Origin: Leeuwenhoekiella sp.
Lineage (GTDB): Bacteria > Bacteroidota > Bacteroidia > Flavobacteriales > Flavobacteriaceae
Assembly: GCA_002708845.1 (NCBI GenBank)
Contig: PAPI01000001.1
Span: 310,001 to 374,000, forward strand
Length of the DNA: 64,000 nt
Direction of reading: 5' to 3'
Positions 43,358 to 51,687 of this stretch are shown in pieces. The position numbers and the translations under genes are program-made. The first letter of the stretch is position 1, and each line of letters opens with the position of its first letter. Below the pieces are notes generated by a model. It saw only the letters and a list, made by a program, of their open reading frames with translations, made no database searches and had not been told where the DNA came from.

Positions 43358-43966
43358 TTAAACCAGACGCTCATTTATAATACTGCGAACGATATCTATT
43401 GCCACGGTATTGTAACGGTTATAAGGTATGATAATATCTGCATATTCTTTAGTAGGCTCAATAAACTGTTGATGCATCGGTTTTAAGGTGGTCTGGTAGC
43501 GGGTAAGCACTTCTTCAAGGTCTCGGCCGCGCTCGGCAATATCCCGCTTTAGACGACGTATAAGCCGTTCGTCAGAATCAGCATGCACGTAAATTTTTAC
43601 ATCAAAAAGATCACGAATTTCGGGATGGGTTAAAATCAGAATGCCCTCAACGATGACCACCTTTCGCGGATGCGTGATTACCTTATCGCTGGTGCGGTTA
43701 TGTTTTACAAAAGAATAAACAGGTTGTTCTATAGTTTTACCTGCACGCAATTGGTCAAGATGCTCACACAACAATTCAAAGTCGATGCTTTTAGGATGAT
43801 CAAAATTGATTTTTACACGCTCGTCATAATTCAAATGTGAAGTATCACGGTAATAGGAGTCCTGTGAGATCACGGTAACTTCACCTTCAGGGAGTTCCTG
43901 TACAATTTGATTTACTACCGTGGTTTTACCGCTGCCGGTTCCGCCGGCGATACCAATAATGAGCAT
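43358..43966 (-). CDS. udk: Uridine kinase
   Basis: About 202 residues. The P-loop GGTGSGKTTV is near residue 7. The nucleoside-binding YYRD, FDHPKSIDFELL and VEGILIL follow, with the basic RLIRRLKRDIAERGRD lid. It phosphorylates uridine and cytidine for pyrimidine salvage. The start is the ATG at 43966 (MLIIGIAGG), since the longer frame runs into an upstream terminator. It heads a close-packed run udk-divIC-mutA-lipoprotein-mutB-DECR. Confidence 0.95.
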   Translation of the reverse strand: MLIIGIAGGTGSGKTTVVNQIVQELPEGEVTVISQDSYYRDTSHLNYDERVKINFDHPKSIDFELLCEHLDQLRAGKTIEQPVYSFVKHNRTSDKVITHPRKVVIVEGILILTHPEIRDLFDVKIYVHADSDERLIRRLKRDIAERGRDLEEVLTRYQTTLKPMHQQFIEPTKEYADIIIPYNRYNTVAIDIVRSIINERLV

Positions 43967-44012
43967 TTTTTGTGACTTTAGGGGGTAAAAATAGGAAACT
44001 TCGTGCATTAAA

Positions 44013-44035
44013 AAAGCCCCCTTGAAGGAGGCTTT
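44013..44035 (-). terminator. Terminator after the YeeE/YedE pair
   Basis: An 11-bp stem with one mismatch (44013-44023 with 44025-44035) and T run on the minus strand. It separates the sulfur transporter from udk. Confidence 0.7.
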
Positions 44036-44082
44036 ATCAACATAAATGCGAAATCAGACAGGTTAGGGACCAATCTTAATTA

Positions 44083-44496
44083 TCAATGCGGAAGTTTGCC
44101 TCGCAACAAGCCGTAAATGAAGGTGCCTAGTAAGGCTCCTAGAATCACAATCAAGATGGAAATGTAACCTGTACCTGCAAGTACATACATAGGACCAGGG
44201 CAAGCACCTGCTAATGCCCAGCCCAGCCCAAAAAGAGTACCGCCAATTGCGTAGCGGTAAAAGCTTTTATTTTTCGGCTTTAAATGCATGTCATTGCCTT
44301 TTAATGTTTTTACGTCAAAACGTTTTATGAGTTGCACACCCAGAATCCCCAAAATAAGGGCTGAGCCTATAATGCCATACATATGAAAGGAGCCAAACTC
44401 AAACATCTCGTAAATACGAAACCACGAGGCGGCTTCAGATTTATACATGAGTATTCCGAAAAAAGTTCCGGTAACTAAATAAAAAAGAGTCTTCAT
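44083..44496 (-). CDS. YeeE/YedE-family sulfur transporter, second half
   Basis: About 137 residues with four transmembrane helices. KTLFYLVTGTFFGILMYKSEA is the start and YAIGGTLFGLGWALAGACPGPM carries the conserved Cys-Pro-Gly motif of the YeeE/YedE (DUF6691) half. Together with the preceding gene it rebuilds a full-length YeeE, a thiosulfate or sulfur-compound importer. Its ATG overlaps the stop of the first half by one base (TAATG), coupling their translation. Confidence 0.85.
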   Translation of the reverse strand: MKTLFYLVTGTFFGILMYKSEAASWFRIYEMFEFGSFHMYGIIGSALILGILGVQLIKRFDVKTLKGNDMHLKPKNKSFYRYAIGGTLFGLGWALAGACPGPMYVLAGTGYISILIVILGALLGTFIYGLLRGKLPH

Positions 44497-45053
44497 TATC
44501 CAAAAATTAAGGGGTAAATAAAATGTATCATCACCATGCCACCGACAAAAAAGCCAATTACGGCAATGAGTGAAGGGAGTTGTAAATTGCTCAGACCCGA
44601 AATAGCGTGTCCCGAAGTACAACCACCAGCATAGCGAGCACCAAAGCCTACCAGCAAGCCACCTATAAGCAAAATCAGAATATTGGTCGGATTGCTCAGA
44701 GCCTCCAAACTGAAAATTTCAGTAGGTAAATAGGCTTCATTAGCCGAATAAATACCATAGGTTTCTAATTTTTGAACGACATCCGGATTTATTTCGACGG
44801 TATTGTCTGAAAGGTATTGCGAGGCAATAAAACCTCCTAGGGCAGCACCAACCATTACAAGTAAATTCCAGCGCTCTTTTTTCCAGTCAAATTTGAAAAA
44901 ATCTGCCGCTTTACCGCCACCTGAAGCCGCACATAGGTTTCTAAGGTTGGACGACATGCCAAATTGCCTGCCGGCAAAAAGTAAAATAAACATGGTAAGC
45001 GCAATCAGGGGGCCTGACACATACCAGGGCCAGGGATCATAAATCCAATTCAT
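44496..45053 (-). CDS. YeeE/YedE-family sulfur transporter, first half
   Basis: A 185-residue membrane protein with about four helices and the conserved GFGARYAGGCTSGHAISGLS motif, whose Cys binds the sulfur substrate in YeeE-type transporters. LRNLCAASGG near residue 40 has a second conserved Cys. It forms a split two-gene transporter with the next gene, common in Bacteroidota and often near sulfurtransferases; none is adjacent here. Confidence 0.87.
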   Translation of the reverse strand: MNWIYDPWPWYVSGPLIALTMFILLFAGRQFGMSSNLRNLCAASGGGKAADFFKFDWKKERWNLLVMVGAALGGFIASQYLSDNTVEINPDVVQKLETYGIYSANEAYLPTEIFSLEALSNPTNILILLIGGLLVGFGARYAGGCTSGHAISGLSNLQLPSLIAVIGFFVGGMVMIHFIYPLIFG

Positions 45054-45157
45054 GTAAAGGGGTTTTAAAGGGTTTCTTTTTCAATGCTTAATCTTAGTCT
45101 GGCAAATAACTAAAAACTTGCAGAAAGCTTACGTAACACCGGTTACACTAATAGGAA

Positions 45158-45199
45158 AAGCCCTGAAGCTTTTAATATATGTATTGAGCTTCAGGGCTT
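45158..45199 (-). terminator. Terminator closing the envelope operon
   Basis: A perfect 13-bp stem (AAGCCCTGAAGCT at 45158-45170 with 45187-45199) and 16-base loop, about 50 bases after the 45250 gene. On the minus strand it is followed by a short T-rich stretch. Confidence 0.75.
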
Positions 45200-45249
45200 A
45201 AGAGCGCTTGGATTCTGTTTTATTTTTTAAAAATCAAAGAAAATAAGAT

Positions 45250-46476
45250 CTAGAATAATTTATAAGCCAATGTGAGTGATAAAACCTGAAATTCACTATA
45301 GACATTACCCGAAGTAGAGGTAAGATCCCGGGAGGTATTGTATCGTGCTTCTAAGGCATATCTTTTGTTAAGGCTAACACCTAAGCCAAAAAATAAGGTT
45401 TGCCCGGCCTTAATGCTTATTGGTATTTCACTTCCGCTAGCTCTGGCATATACAATCTCGTTGTCAAAATCAAAATGCCATTGTACCCCCAGATTTAAGT
45501 AAGCGGCTAAATGCTCATTTAAAAAAGCATAGTACCTTATACCAAATGGTAGGCCTATAGACTCATAATCAACCCGGTTCTCATAATTGCTTAGCGGACC
45601 ACTGTTGCCTTCTCTAAAGGCTTCCCCACTATAGGATTCATAATAGGGTTCGGTAAACAAACTCCATTTACCTTTATTAAAGGGTAGAATGACTTCAGCT
45701 TCAATCCCAAACCGAGGGTCAACGCTATTGCCAAAATCACTGTCACGATATACCGCCATGACATTACTTACGCTCAAGCTTGAAAAATTAATACCTGCTC
45801 TTAAATACAGATTAAAATCTGCTTTCATCCGGTTAGCCTCATAATTTGTGAAAGCCGCGTTAGAACATGTATTTTCTGCTACAAAATAAGCCACGAGCTG
45901 CCGACTCGAATAGTTAAGGTCACTTATCTGTTTTACACTTTGATCGAGGCAATTAACACCGTTGTATAATTGCTGCTGAAATGTCTTATTTTCAGCTGTT
46001 TTTCTGCTGCTGAACACATATTTCTTGTAAATCAGCTGATTGATGTCTGAATTTTCGGTTTTAAAGAAATACCGAATAAGCTGACCATCTTTGTATTTAT
46101 AAAGGCTAGCATTGCCTTCAACCAAAACCTTAAGAAAAAGGATTTCTTCATTAAAATCAGGATCACGGCTAGGACTCATTGTTGCGATGTCTTCGGTAGA
46201 ACGATCAATGTCAACCCTGGCACGTACATATTTTGATTGCCCGTTAATGCCAAATTCCTGTGCAGAGCTCAGGTTTATGGTTTGAGATTTTGCTGATGCA
46301 TCAGTCTTAAATTCAAAATGGGTTGGATTATTGCTCCAATCAGCATTGCGCACTAAACCGGTTACTTTTTGTTTCTGATTAGTTACGTAATACCCGGGTT
46401 CGAAAGTGATTTGAGCCTGTATTGTAATACATACTATAAAAAAGATTGTGAAGAAGCTTAATTTTTGATTACTCAT
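45250..46476 (-). CDS. Outer-membrane beta-barrel-like protein, paralogue B
   Basis: A 408-residue exported protein with signal peptide (FFTIFFIVCITIQAQ). The N-terminal ~190 residues are a soluble domain starting ITFEPGYYVTNQKQKVTGLV, and the C-terminal ~190 residues look like a small beta-barrel (FNLYLRAGINFSSLSV, SIGLPFGIRYYAFLNEH, LFFGLGVSLNKRYALEARY) ending in Phe. It is clearly paralogous to the next gene. No function is known to me. It is last in a five-gene run. Confidence 0.72.
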   Translation of the reverse strand: MSNQKLSFFTIFFIVCITIQAQITFEPGYYVTNQKQKVTGLVRNADWSNNPTHFEFKTDASAKSQTINLSSAQEFGINGQSKYVRARVDIDRSTEDIATMSPSRDPDFNEEILFLKVLVEGNASLYKYKDGQLIRYFFKTENSDINQLIYKKYVFSSRKTAENKTFQQQLYNGVNCLDQSVKQISDLNYSSRQLVAYFVAENTCSNAAFTNYEANRMKADFNLYLRAGINFSSLSVSNVMAVYRDSDFGNSVDPRFGIEAEVILPFNKGKWSLFTEPYYESYSGEAFREGNSGPLSNYENRVDYESIGLPFGIRYYAFLNEHLAAYLNLGVQWHFDFDNEIVYARASGSEIPISIKAGQTLFFGLGVSLNKRYALEARYNTSRDLTSTSGNVYSEFQVLSLTLAYKLF

Positions 46477-46517
46477 AATTTGACCTGACTGGGGGGATTA
46501 CTGAACTTAAGTGAAGA

Positions 46518-47732
46518 TTAAAATAATTTATAGCTTATTATAATGGCTGCCGATTGAAAGTTACCATCGTAAAGCAGGTAATCAGAAAGAATATCGCGCT
46601 CCGTGTGTAAGCGAAATTCAACACCATACTTTTTATTAAACTGGTATCCCAGACCGAAAAATAAATTTTGTCCTGCCTTTACGTCCAGACTATTCTCTTC
46701 ATTCTGGTCAAAGTAAAGAGTAGAATTTAATGCAAAATTGTATTGAAAGCCCAGGTTGACGTAAAGACTGGATTTTGGTGATAGATACATATAATACCGT
46801 GCCCCGAGAGGGAAATTTAGTGTTTTGTAGTTCACGCTGCCAAAAGGATCGTTGGTATTATCAGAACGCTCACTAACTTCAGAATTGTAATACTCATAGT
46901 ATGGCTCGAAGATTAAAGCCCATTTATTCTTATTGAAGGGAAACACGAGCTCAGTCTCAATTCCAATTCTAAATGAGGTTTGAGAATAGAAGTTAGCATT
47001 AATACCTTTATCAGAACTATTTTCGACTTTAAGGTCTGTAAAATTGAGACCTGGCCGTAAATTAAGATTAAAGCCGAAATTTTTAGTATTGCCTAAATAG
47101 CTCTTGAAATCAGCATTCAGACATTTATTTTCAGATGAAAAATACTTTATGAGGTCACTACGTTTGTATTCTGTTTTTTGGATTTCATTTGCTTCTTTTT
47201 TTAGGCAGTTTACCTCATTCAATAGTTGTTGCCAGTAATTGTTATTGCTGGCAATCCTACCTGGTGTTAATAAATAGCGCTTGTAAACAAGTTGTTTTAA
47301 ATCAGTTTCAGATGTTTCATAAAAAAAACGGATAAGATTTTGCTCCTGATATTGATACAAACTTGCAGACCCCTCTATCAAAACTTTAAGTAGTACAGTT
47401 TCTTTTTCAAAGGTGGGAATACGATAAGAGGTTAGGCTAACGATATCGTTTGAGGATTTATCTATATCTACCGTTTTCTTAATGTATTTAGATCCTCCAT
47501 CTATACCAAATTCTTTAATATCCTGTAATTCAATATTATTTATGGGAGCGTTAATAGATTTCTTAAAATCGAATTGAACAGGATTATATACCCAATCCAA
47601 GTTTTTGATTAATCCATCTACTTTCAGACCCTCATTATTGATGTAGTATCCATGTTCAAAGGTTATTTGAGCAGATGTTGTAAAGCTTATAGCTAGCAGG
47701 AAATAGAAAATAATAAAGTTGTTTATTTTCAT
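46518..47732 (-). CDS. Outer-membrane beta-barrel-like protein, paralogue A
   Basis: A 404-residue paralogue of the downstream gene with the same plan: signal peptide ending FTTSAQ, soluble start ITFEHGYYINNEGLKVDGLI, and C-terminal barrel-like strands (FNLNLRPGLNFTDLKV, LNFPLGARYYMYLSPK, LFFGLGYQFNKKYGVEFRL) ending in Phe. The pair lie 41 bases apart, a tandem duplication. They follow two transglutaminase-like genes in an apparent operon. Confidence 0.72.
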   Translation of the reverse strand: MKINNFIIFYFLLAISFTTSAQITFEHGYYINNEGLKVDGLIKNLDWVYNPVQFDFKKSINAPINNIELQDIKEFGIDGGSKYIKKTVDIDKSSNDIVSLTSYRIPTFEKETVLLKVLIEGSASLYQYQEQNLIRFFYETSETDLKQLVYKRYLLTPGRIASNNNYWQQLLNEVNCLKKEANEIQKTEYKRSDLIKYFSSENKCLNADFKSYLGNTKNFGFNLNLRPGLNFTDLKVENSSDKGINANFYSQTSFRIGIETELVFPFNKNKWALIFEPYYEYYNSEVSERSDNTNDPFGSVNYKTLNFPLGARYYMYLSPKSSLYVNLGFQYNFALNSTLYFDQNEENSLDVKAGQNLFFGLGYQFNKKYGVEFRLHTERDILSDYLLYDGNFQSAAIIISYKLF

Positions 47733-47775
47733 AGGATTGTTTTTTGAACCTGTAGTTCTTTTTCAGTAATTAAAA

Positions 47776-49740
47776 TTATTTAGGCTCTAAAACAAGGGTC
47801 ACTTTATTAAAGTCAGCGGCACTGTTTACGACACTGCGGTAGCTTTCAAAAAAATCTTTATCAATCTTATTCACTTTATAAAATTCGTCTGCCTTTATCT
47901 TTAAAACATTTCCTTCCAATGTGTAGGTAGATTTAAACATTAGCAATTCCTCACCATCTAAAACAAAGGAGTGATCAATATTGATATCTTCGGGATTAGC
48001 AATTGTATAGCCGTCGGGAATTACAACTTCCAGATCGCGGTAATAGGTTCGTGTAAATTCATCTTCTAAAGGAAGTTTACGCTCATTTTCCTGATACATT
48101 TGTATCTGTTCACCAATCAGTTCTCCTATTTTAAATAAATACCGATTGCCGGCTTTTTCTACAAATGCCTCGGATTCAAATTTTACGTGAAATTCAAGAG
48201 GTTCAACACCAAACAGTGCAGGATCTGCGTTGTTGAGATTTTTTTCAGTTATTACGACGTTTTCATCCAGGTTTTTAGCAAAATCCTGTAAAAGTTCATC
48301 TTTTTTATCGTCAGGAATTAAATTCATAAAAGGCTGCATATACATAGCGTAATAGCCTTCAAAAGAGCGATCTAATGTGACATTTACCTGGGTCAAATCT
48401 TCTTCATCAAAGGTAACTTTAAGTGCCATACGGTCAACCGTCATCTCAGCGGGGACGGGTTTTATATACTCAATTTTTCCAACGGCCGATTTGAAATTGC
48501 CTAAGGAAACCTCTTTCACAACTAATCCAAAATTATCGGTCCATACTGCCGGAGGAAAACCATATCTGGAACTTGATTCTGTAGGAGCGAGATACTTACC
48601 TGTTTCCGGAAAGTAAAAGAGAAACTCATTTAAGAAAGAATTGGCTTCAAATTCAGGGTCAAATCTCAGGCTTTGCCTGTCGCTTGTAAGTATGAGTTCG
48701 TGATTTAAATCAAGAGTTTTAAAAATACCCACAAAAAGCCTAACCATTCCTGCAGAATTTGCCACCTTTTGATCTAAAACACTTTCCAGGTCATTACCCG
48801 AATTGCCACCCTCTCCCAGATAGACATTGGTTTTAATATACGATTCAATAATTCGAAGTTTCTCATCTGCAGACATAGCTGGTTTAATACCAGATTCGGC
48901 AATAAAAGCATCCAGTTTTTTCTGTGTTTTTTTATCAATTTCATTGTAATAGGCCTTGTATAGATTTTGCGAGACTTTACTGTATGAAATGATGTTTTGA
49001 GTATTGTTGGCCAGATTTTCATCTAATTTATAGATAAGAAACGCACGCAAAGCCTCGTAGGGAGCCTGTTCTTCTTCTTCTAAAGCAGGAATTACCGAGG
49101 CATTGAGCTGCCAGTGCTTTTTACTTTCGCTAAGTGTGTCCTGGCTAACTTCAGGCAACCCATTATAACTCTTGAACTGAAATACCAGGTTTTCTGGCGC
49201 ATATAAATCAAATTCAATATTTTTCTTTTGATAGGGTTGTTGAAAGTTAATTCGCTTTCCTGAGTAATCTGGCGCCATTTTTTTGACCACGTAATAGTAG
49301 TCAATAATACTTCCCTTTTCTATCCCTTCAAAAGCGAAGAATTTATAGGCTCGTTGCGTTTCTTCATCTTCTGCAGTCAAGATCTGAGACTCATCAAGTT
49401 CTACGACGTCGCCGTTGGGTTTTATTACCCGGGCCTTGTTTACCTGAAGTTCTGAATCGTTGTTGTAAGGCAAATAAATTCTATTGTATTCCTCAATACG
49501 CTCGTCGCTATTAAGTAAAAAGGCTTTATGCTCTAAGAAGTATTCTACAAAATTATCATCTTCAAAAATGAATTCAACAATCATTTTATCTTTTAGCCCT
49601 ACAATACCAACACTGTCTGGAATACGGGTCTCAAACTGAGGTGTTTGTTCCCAATTATAATTCAGATAAACTGGATTTTCCTGAGCTTTCAGGTTTAGGC
49701 TGTAAAGTGCAAGTATATATAAACTTAGAATGATTCTCAT
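47776..49740 (-). CDS. DUF3857 / transglutaminase-like exported protein 2
   Basis: A 654-residue protein with signal peptide (LSLYILALYSLNLKAQ), an N-terminal DUF3857 beta domain (about 40-220) and a transglutaminase-like region (about 270-390). The usual catalytic Cys/His/Asp pattern is poorly preserved: KVANSAGMVRLFVGI replaces the expected GxCxD stretch, so it may be inactive. A C-terminal beta domain follows. It lies 6 bases after its better-preserved paralogue. Confidence 0.8.
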   Translation of the reverse strand: MRIILSLYILALYSLNLKAQENPVYLNYNWEQTPQFETRIPDSVGIVGLKDKMIVEFIFEDDNFVEYFLEHKAFLLNSDERIEEYNRIYLPYNNDSELQVNKARVIKPNGDVVELDESQILTAEDEETQRAYKFFAFEGIEKGSIIDYYYVVKKMAPDYSGKRINFQQPYQKKNIEFDLYAPENLVFQFKSYNGLPEVSQDTLSESKKHWQLNASVIPALEEEEQAPYEALRAFLIYKLDENLANNTQNIISYSKVSQNLYKAYYNEIDKKTQKKLDAFIAESGIKPAMSADEKLRIIESYIKTNVYLGEGGNSGNDLESVLDQKVANSAGMVRLFVGIFKTLDLNHELILTSDRQSLRFDPEFEANSFLNEFLFYFPETGKYLAPTESSSRYGFPPAVWTDNFGLVVKEVSLGNFKSAVGKIEYIKPVPAEMTVDRMALKVTFDEEDLTQVNVTLDRSFEGYYAMYMQPFMNLIPDDKKDELLQDFAKNLDENVVITEKNLNNADPALFGVEPLEFHVKFESEAFVEKAGNRYLFKIGELIGEQIQMYQENERKLPLEDEFTRTYYRDLEVVIPDGYTIANPEDINIDHSFVLDGEELLMFKSTYTLEGNVLKIKADEFYKVNKIDKDFFESYRSVVNSAADFNKVTLVLEPK

Positions 49741-49746
49741 GGGTAA

Positions 49747-51687
49747 TTAGTTGATTTTCTTTAAGGTAATTACTTCTTTGTAGGCTTTTTCCACATCTTT
49801 AATTAGTGCATTTACTTCTTTTTGCTGCTCTTTGTCAAGAACCAAAAAGTCACATTCAATACGATGCTCATAGATAATTTTATCCTCTTTAGATGTATAG
49901 TTTATTGCTGTTTTTAGATAGTCATTTTCCAGTTTCAAGGATTCCGGAAGATAGTCGATTGTGTAACCTTCAGGTATCCTAAACTCTGTTTTGAAGGTAT
50001 ATAGACTTTTATAGTCAAATTCAATATCGCGTTTGCGATCATCATCAGTTCTATACCTTGATAAGTACTTATTGAGGTTGAGGTTTACAAAAATTTGATC
50101 ACCGTATTGTTTCATATAGTCGCCAATACTAAAATCAAAAGACGTAATGGCCGGGGCATCATAGTCTTCCTTGTTTGTTTCTGTAATTGCCGATGCTATA
50201 AACTTGTTGTTTCCTTTTTGAAATAAGGAATTGTAGAAGTTATCGCGTTCTCTTTTGGTATTTAAATCACCTAGAGCATAGAGATAGTCACTTTTATTAT
50301 AACCTGATATTTCAATAATGGAATTACCTACCAGTAGATCTCCATCAATTTTAAGGTAGGTTAGGTCTTTAACTGTATTTTGAGAAGCAGGTATTATAGG
50401 CACAGTTGCAATGCGGTAATTATCTTCATCAATTGCAATCAAAGCTTCTTTACCCTGTATGAAAGAGGATGGGTGTGTGATGGGTGTGTTTCTCCCTGTG
50501 GCATCCAAAAAATAGAGGTCGTCGCCATCGTAATAGCTTAAAATCATATGATTGTCAACTATTGGTGCTGGGACTTCATCATATTTATAGGGAATGCTTC
50601 GGGTTCCTATCCAAGTAAGATGTCCTTTTAAGCCGGCAATTTCTAGCATTTTGTAAAGTATACTTGAATTGTCTTTACAATCCCCGTATTTCTTTTTAAA
50701 AACCGTATTTGCCTCGCGCGGAATGAATCCTCCTAAGGCGTATTCAAAAGCAATGTATTTGATGTTTTTTTGCGTCCAGTAGTAAATAGCTTTAACCTTG
50801 TCAAGATCTGATTTGAGGTCTTTTGTAAGACTGTTTGTAAGCGTTATCAGTTCAGGATCTGCAGGCTCCTTGTTGATGTCCTTTACAAGGGAATAATACC
50901 AGCTGTAGAGATCTTTAGTTTCATTGAGAACAGATACCGTATTGCCATTCACTTCATAAGAGGCAATTATAGGTACTATATGGGGAAGCACGTTTTTATA
51001 GGTTGTTGCACGCGCTTCATAATCAAAAGCGTCCACATCTTTGAGCTCCCAGGTATAAATGATTTTACCACGCTTTTCTTCTTTGGTAAACTGAATTGGA
51101 AGCCCTTCCGTATTAAATTGTCTGAATTTCAGCTTTACTGAAGCGTCTGCGGTAATGCTGAATTTGTTATTTGCTATGGGCGAAAAGTCTCCAAAATAGA
51201 AAGGAATTAGAAATCTGGGGTTCTTAATTTTTTGCTCATAGCTGAGTTGTGATTTTGAACCTTTCTTCAGGTTTGAATATATAAAGTTTACAGATTTTGT
51301 ATCATCATAAAAGGATTCTCCCATTTCATCCTTTTCAGTAAATTCGGAGACTTTTTCTTCCCGGTATTTATTATCACTAAAATTAAAGGCAGATGCTTCT
51401 ATTTCTGATAATTCAAAAAACGTTGAAAAGTCCAGAGATTGCTGAGAGTCCTGCGTAGCCGCATCGTTCAAATATAAATTCTCTTCCTTATTTTTTTGAA
51501 CGATGTCCAGATTTCCATTTTGAACGTCAATAAAAAGATTGGTTTCCTGATTAAGCCTCACTACCATCGCATCAGGATGCTTTTCTTTGTAGTGTTCAAA
51601 AATCTCGGAATACTGTGCATGAGCCGTTGATAGTGCTAAAAATGCAAGTATTGCTAAGAGTGTCTTTTTAGAAAGTTTGTTGCTCAT
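49747..51687 (-). CDS. DUF3857 / transglutaminase-like exported protein 1
   Basis: About 646 residues. It has a signal peptide (LLAILAFLALSTAHAQ), DUF3857 (about 40-240) and a transglutaminase-like fold with WTQKNIKYIAFEYALGGFIP, then the catalytic-type KKYGDCKDNSSILYKMLEIAGL (Cys), DNHMILSYYDGDDLYFLDAT (His, Asp). The active site looks intact, unlike the next gene. It may cross-link or hydrolyse envelope peptides. The start at 51687 overlaps the previous gene's stop by 20 bases. Confidence 0.86.
   Translation of the reverse strand: MSNKLSKKTLLAILAFLALSTAHAQYSEIFEHYKEKHPDAMVVRLNQETNLFIDVQNGNLDIVQKNKEENLYLNDAATQDSQQSLDFSTFFELSEIEASAFNFSDNKYREEKVSEFTEKDEMGESFYDDTKSVNFIYSNLKKGSKSQLSYEQKIKNPRFLIPFYFGDFSPIANNKFSITADASVKLKFRQFNTEGLPIQFTKEEKRGKIIYTWELKDVDAFDYEARATTYKNVLPHIVPIIASYEVNGNTVSVLNETKDLYSWYYSLVKDINKEPADPELITLTNSLTKDLKSDLDKVKAIYYWTQKNIKYIAFEYALGGFIPREANTVFKKKYGDCKDNSSILYKMLEIAGLKGHLTWIGTRSIPYKYDEVPAPIVDNHMILSYYDGDDLYFLDATGRNTPITHPSSFIQGKEALIAIDEDNYRIATVPIIPASQNTVKDLTYLKIDGDLLVGNSIIEISGYNKSDYLYALGDLNTKRERDNFYNSLFQKGNNKFIASAITETNKEDYDAPAITSFDFSIGDYMKQYGDQIFVNLNLNKYLSRYRTDDDRKRDIEFDYKSLYTFKTEFRIPEGYTIDYLPESLKLENDYLKTAINYTSKEDKIIYEHRIECDFLVLDKEQQKEVNALIKDVEKAYKEVITLKKIN

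Noticed and set aside
37897..45053. Cobalamin riboswitch for the methylmalonyl-CoA mutase operon
   Set aside because: The gaps before udk and inside the run are too short, and there is no GCCACTG-type box.
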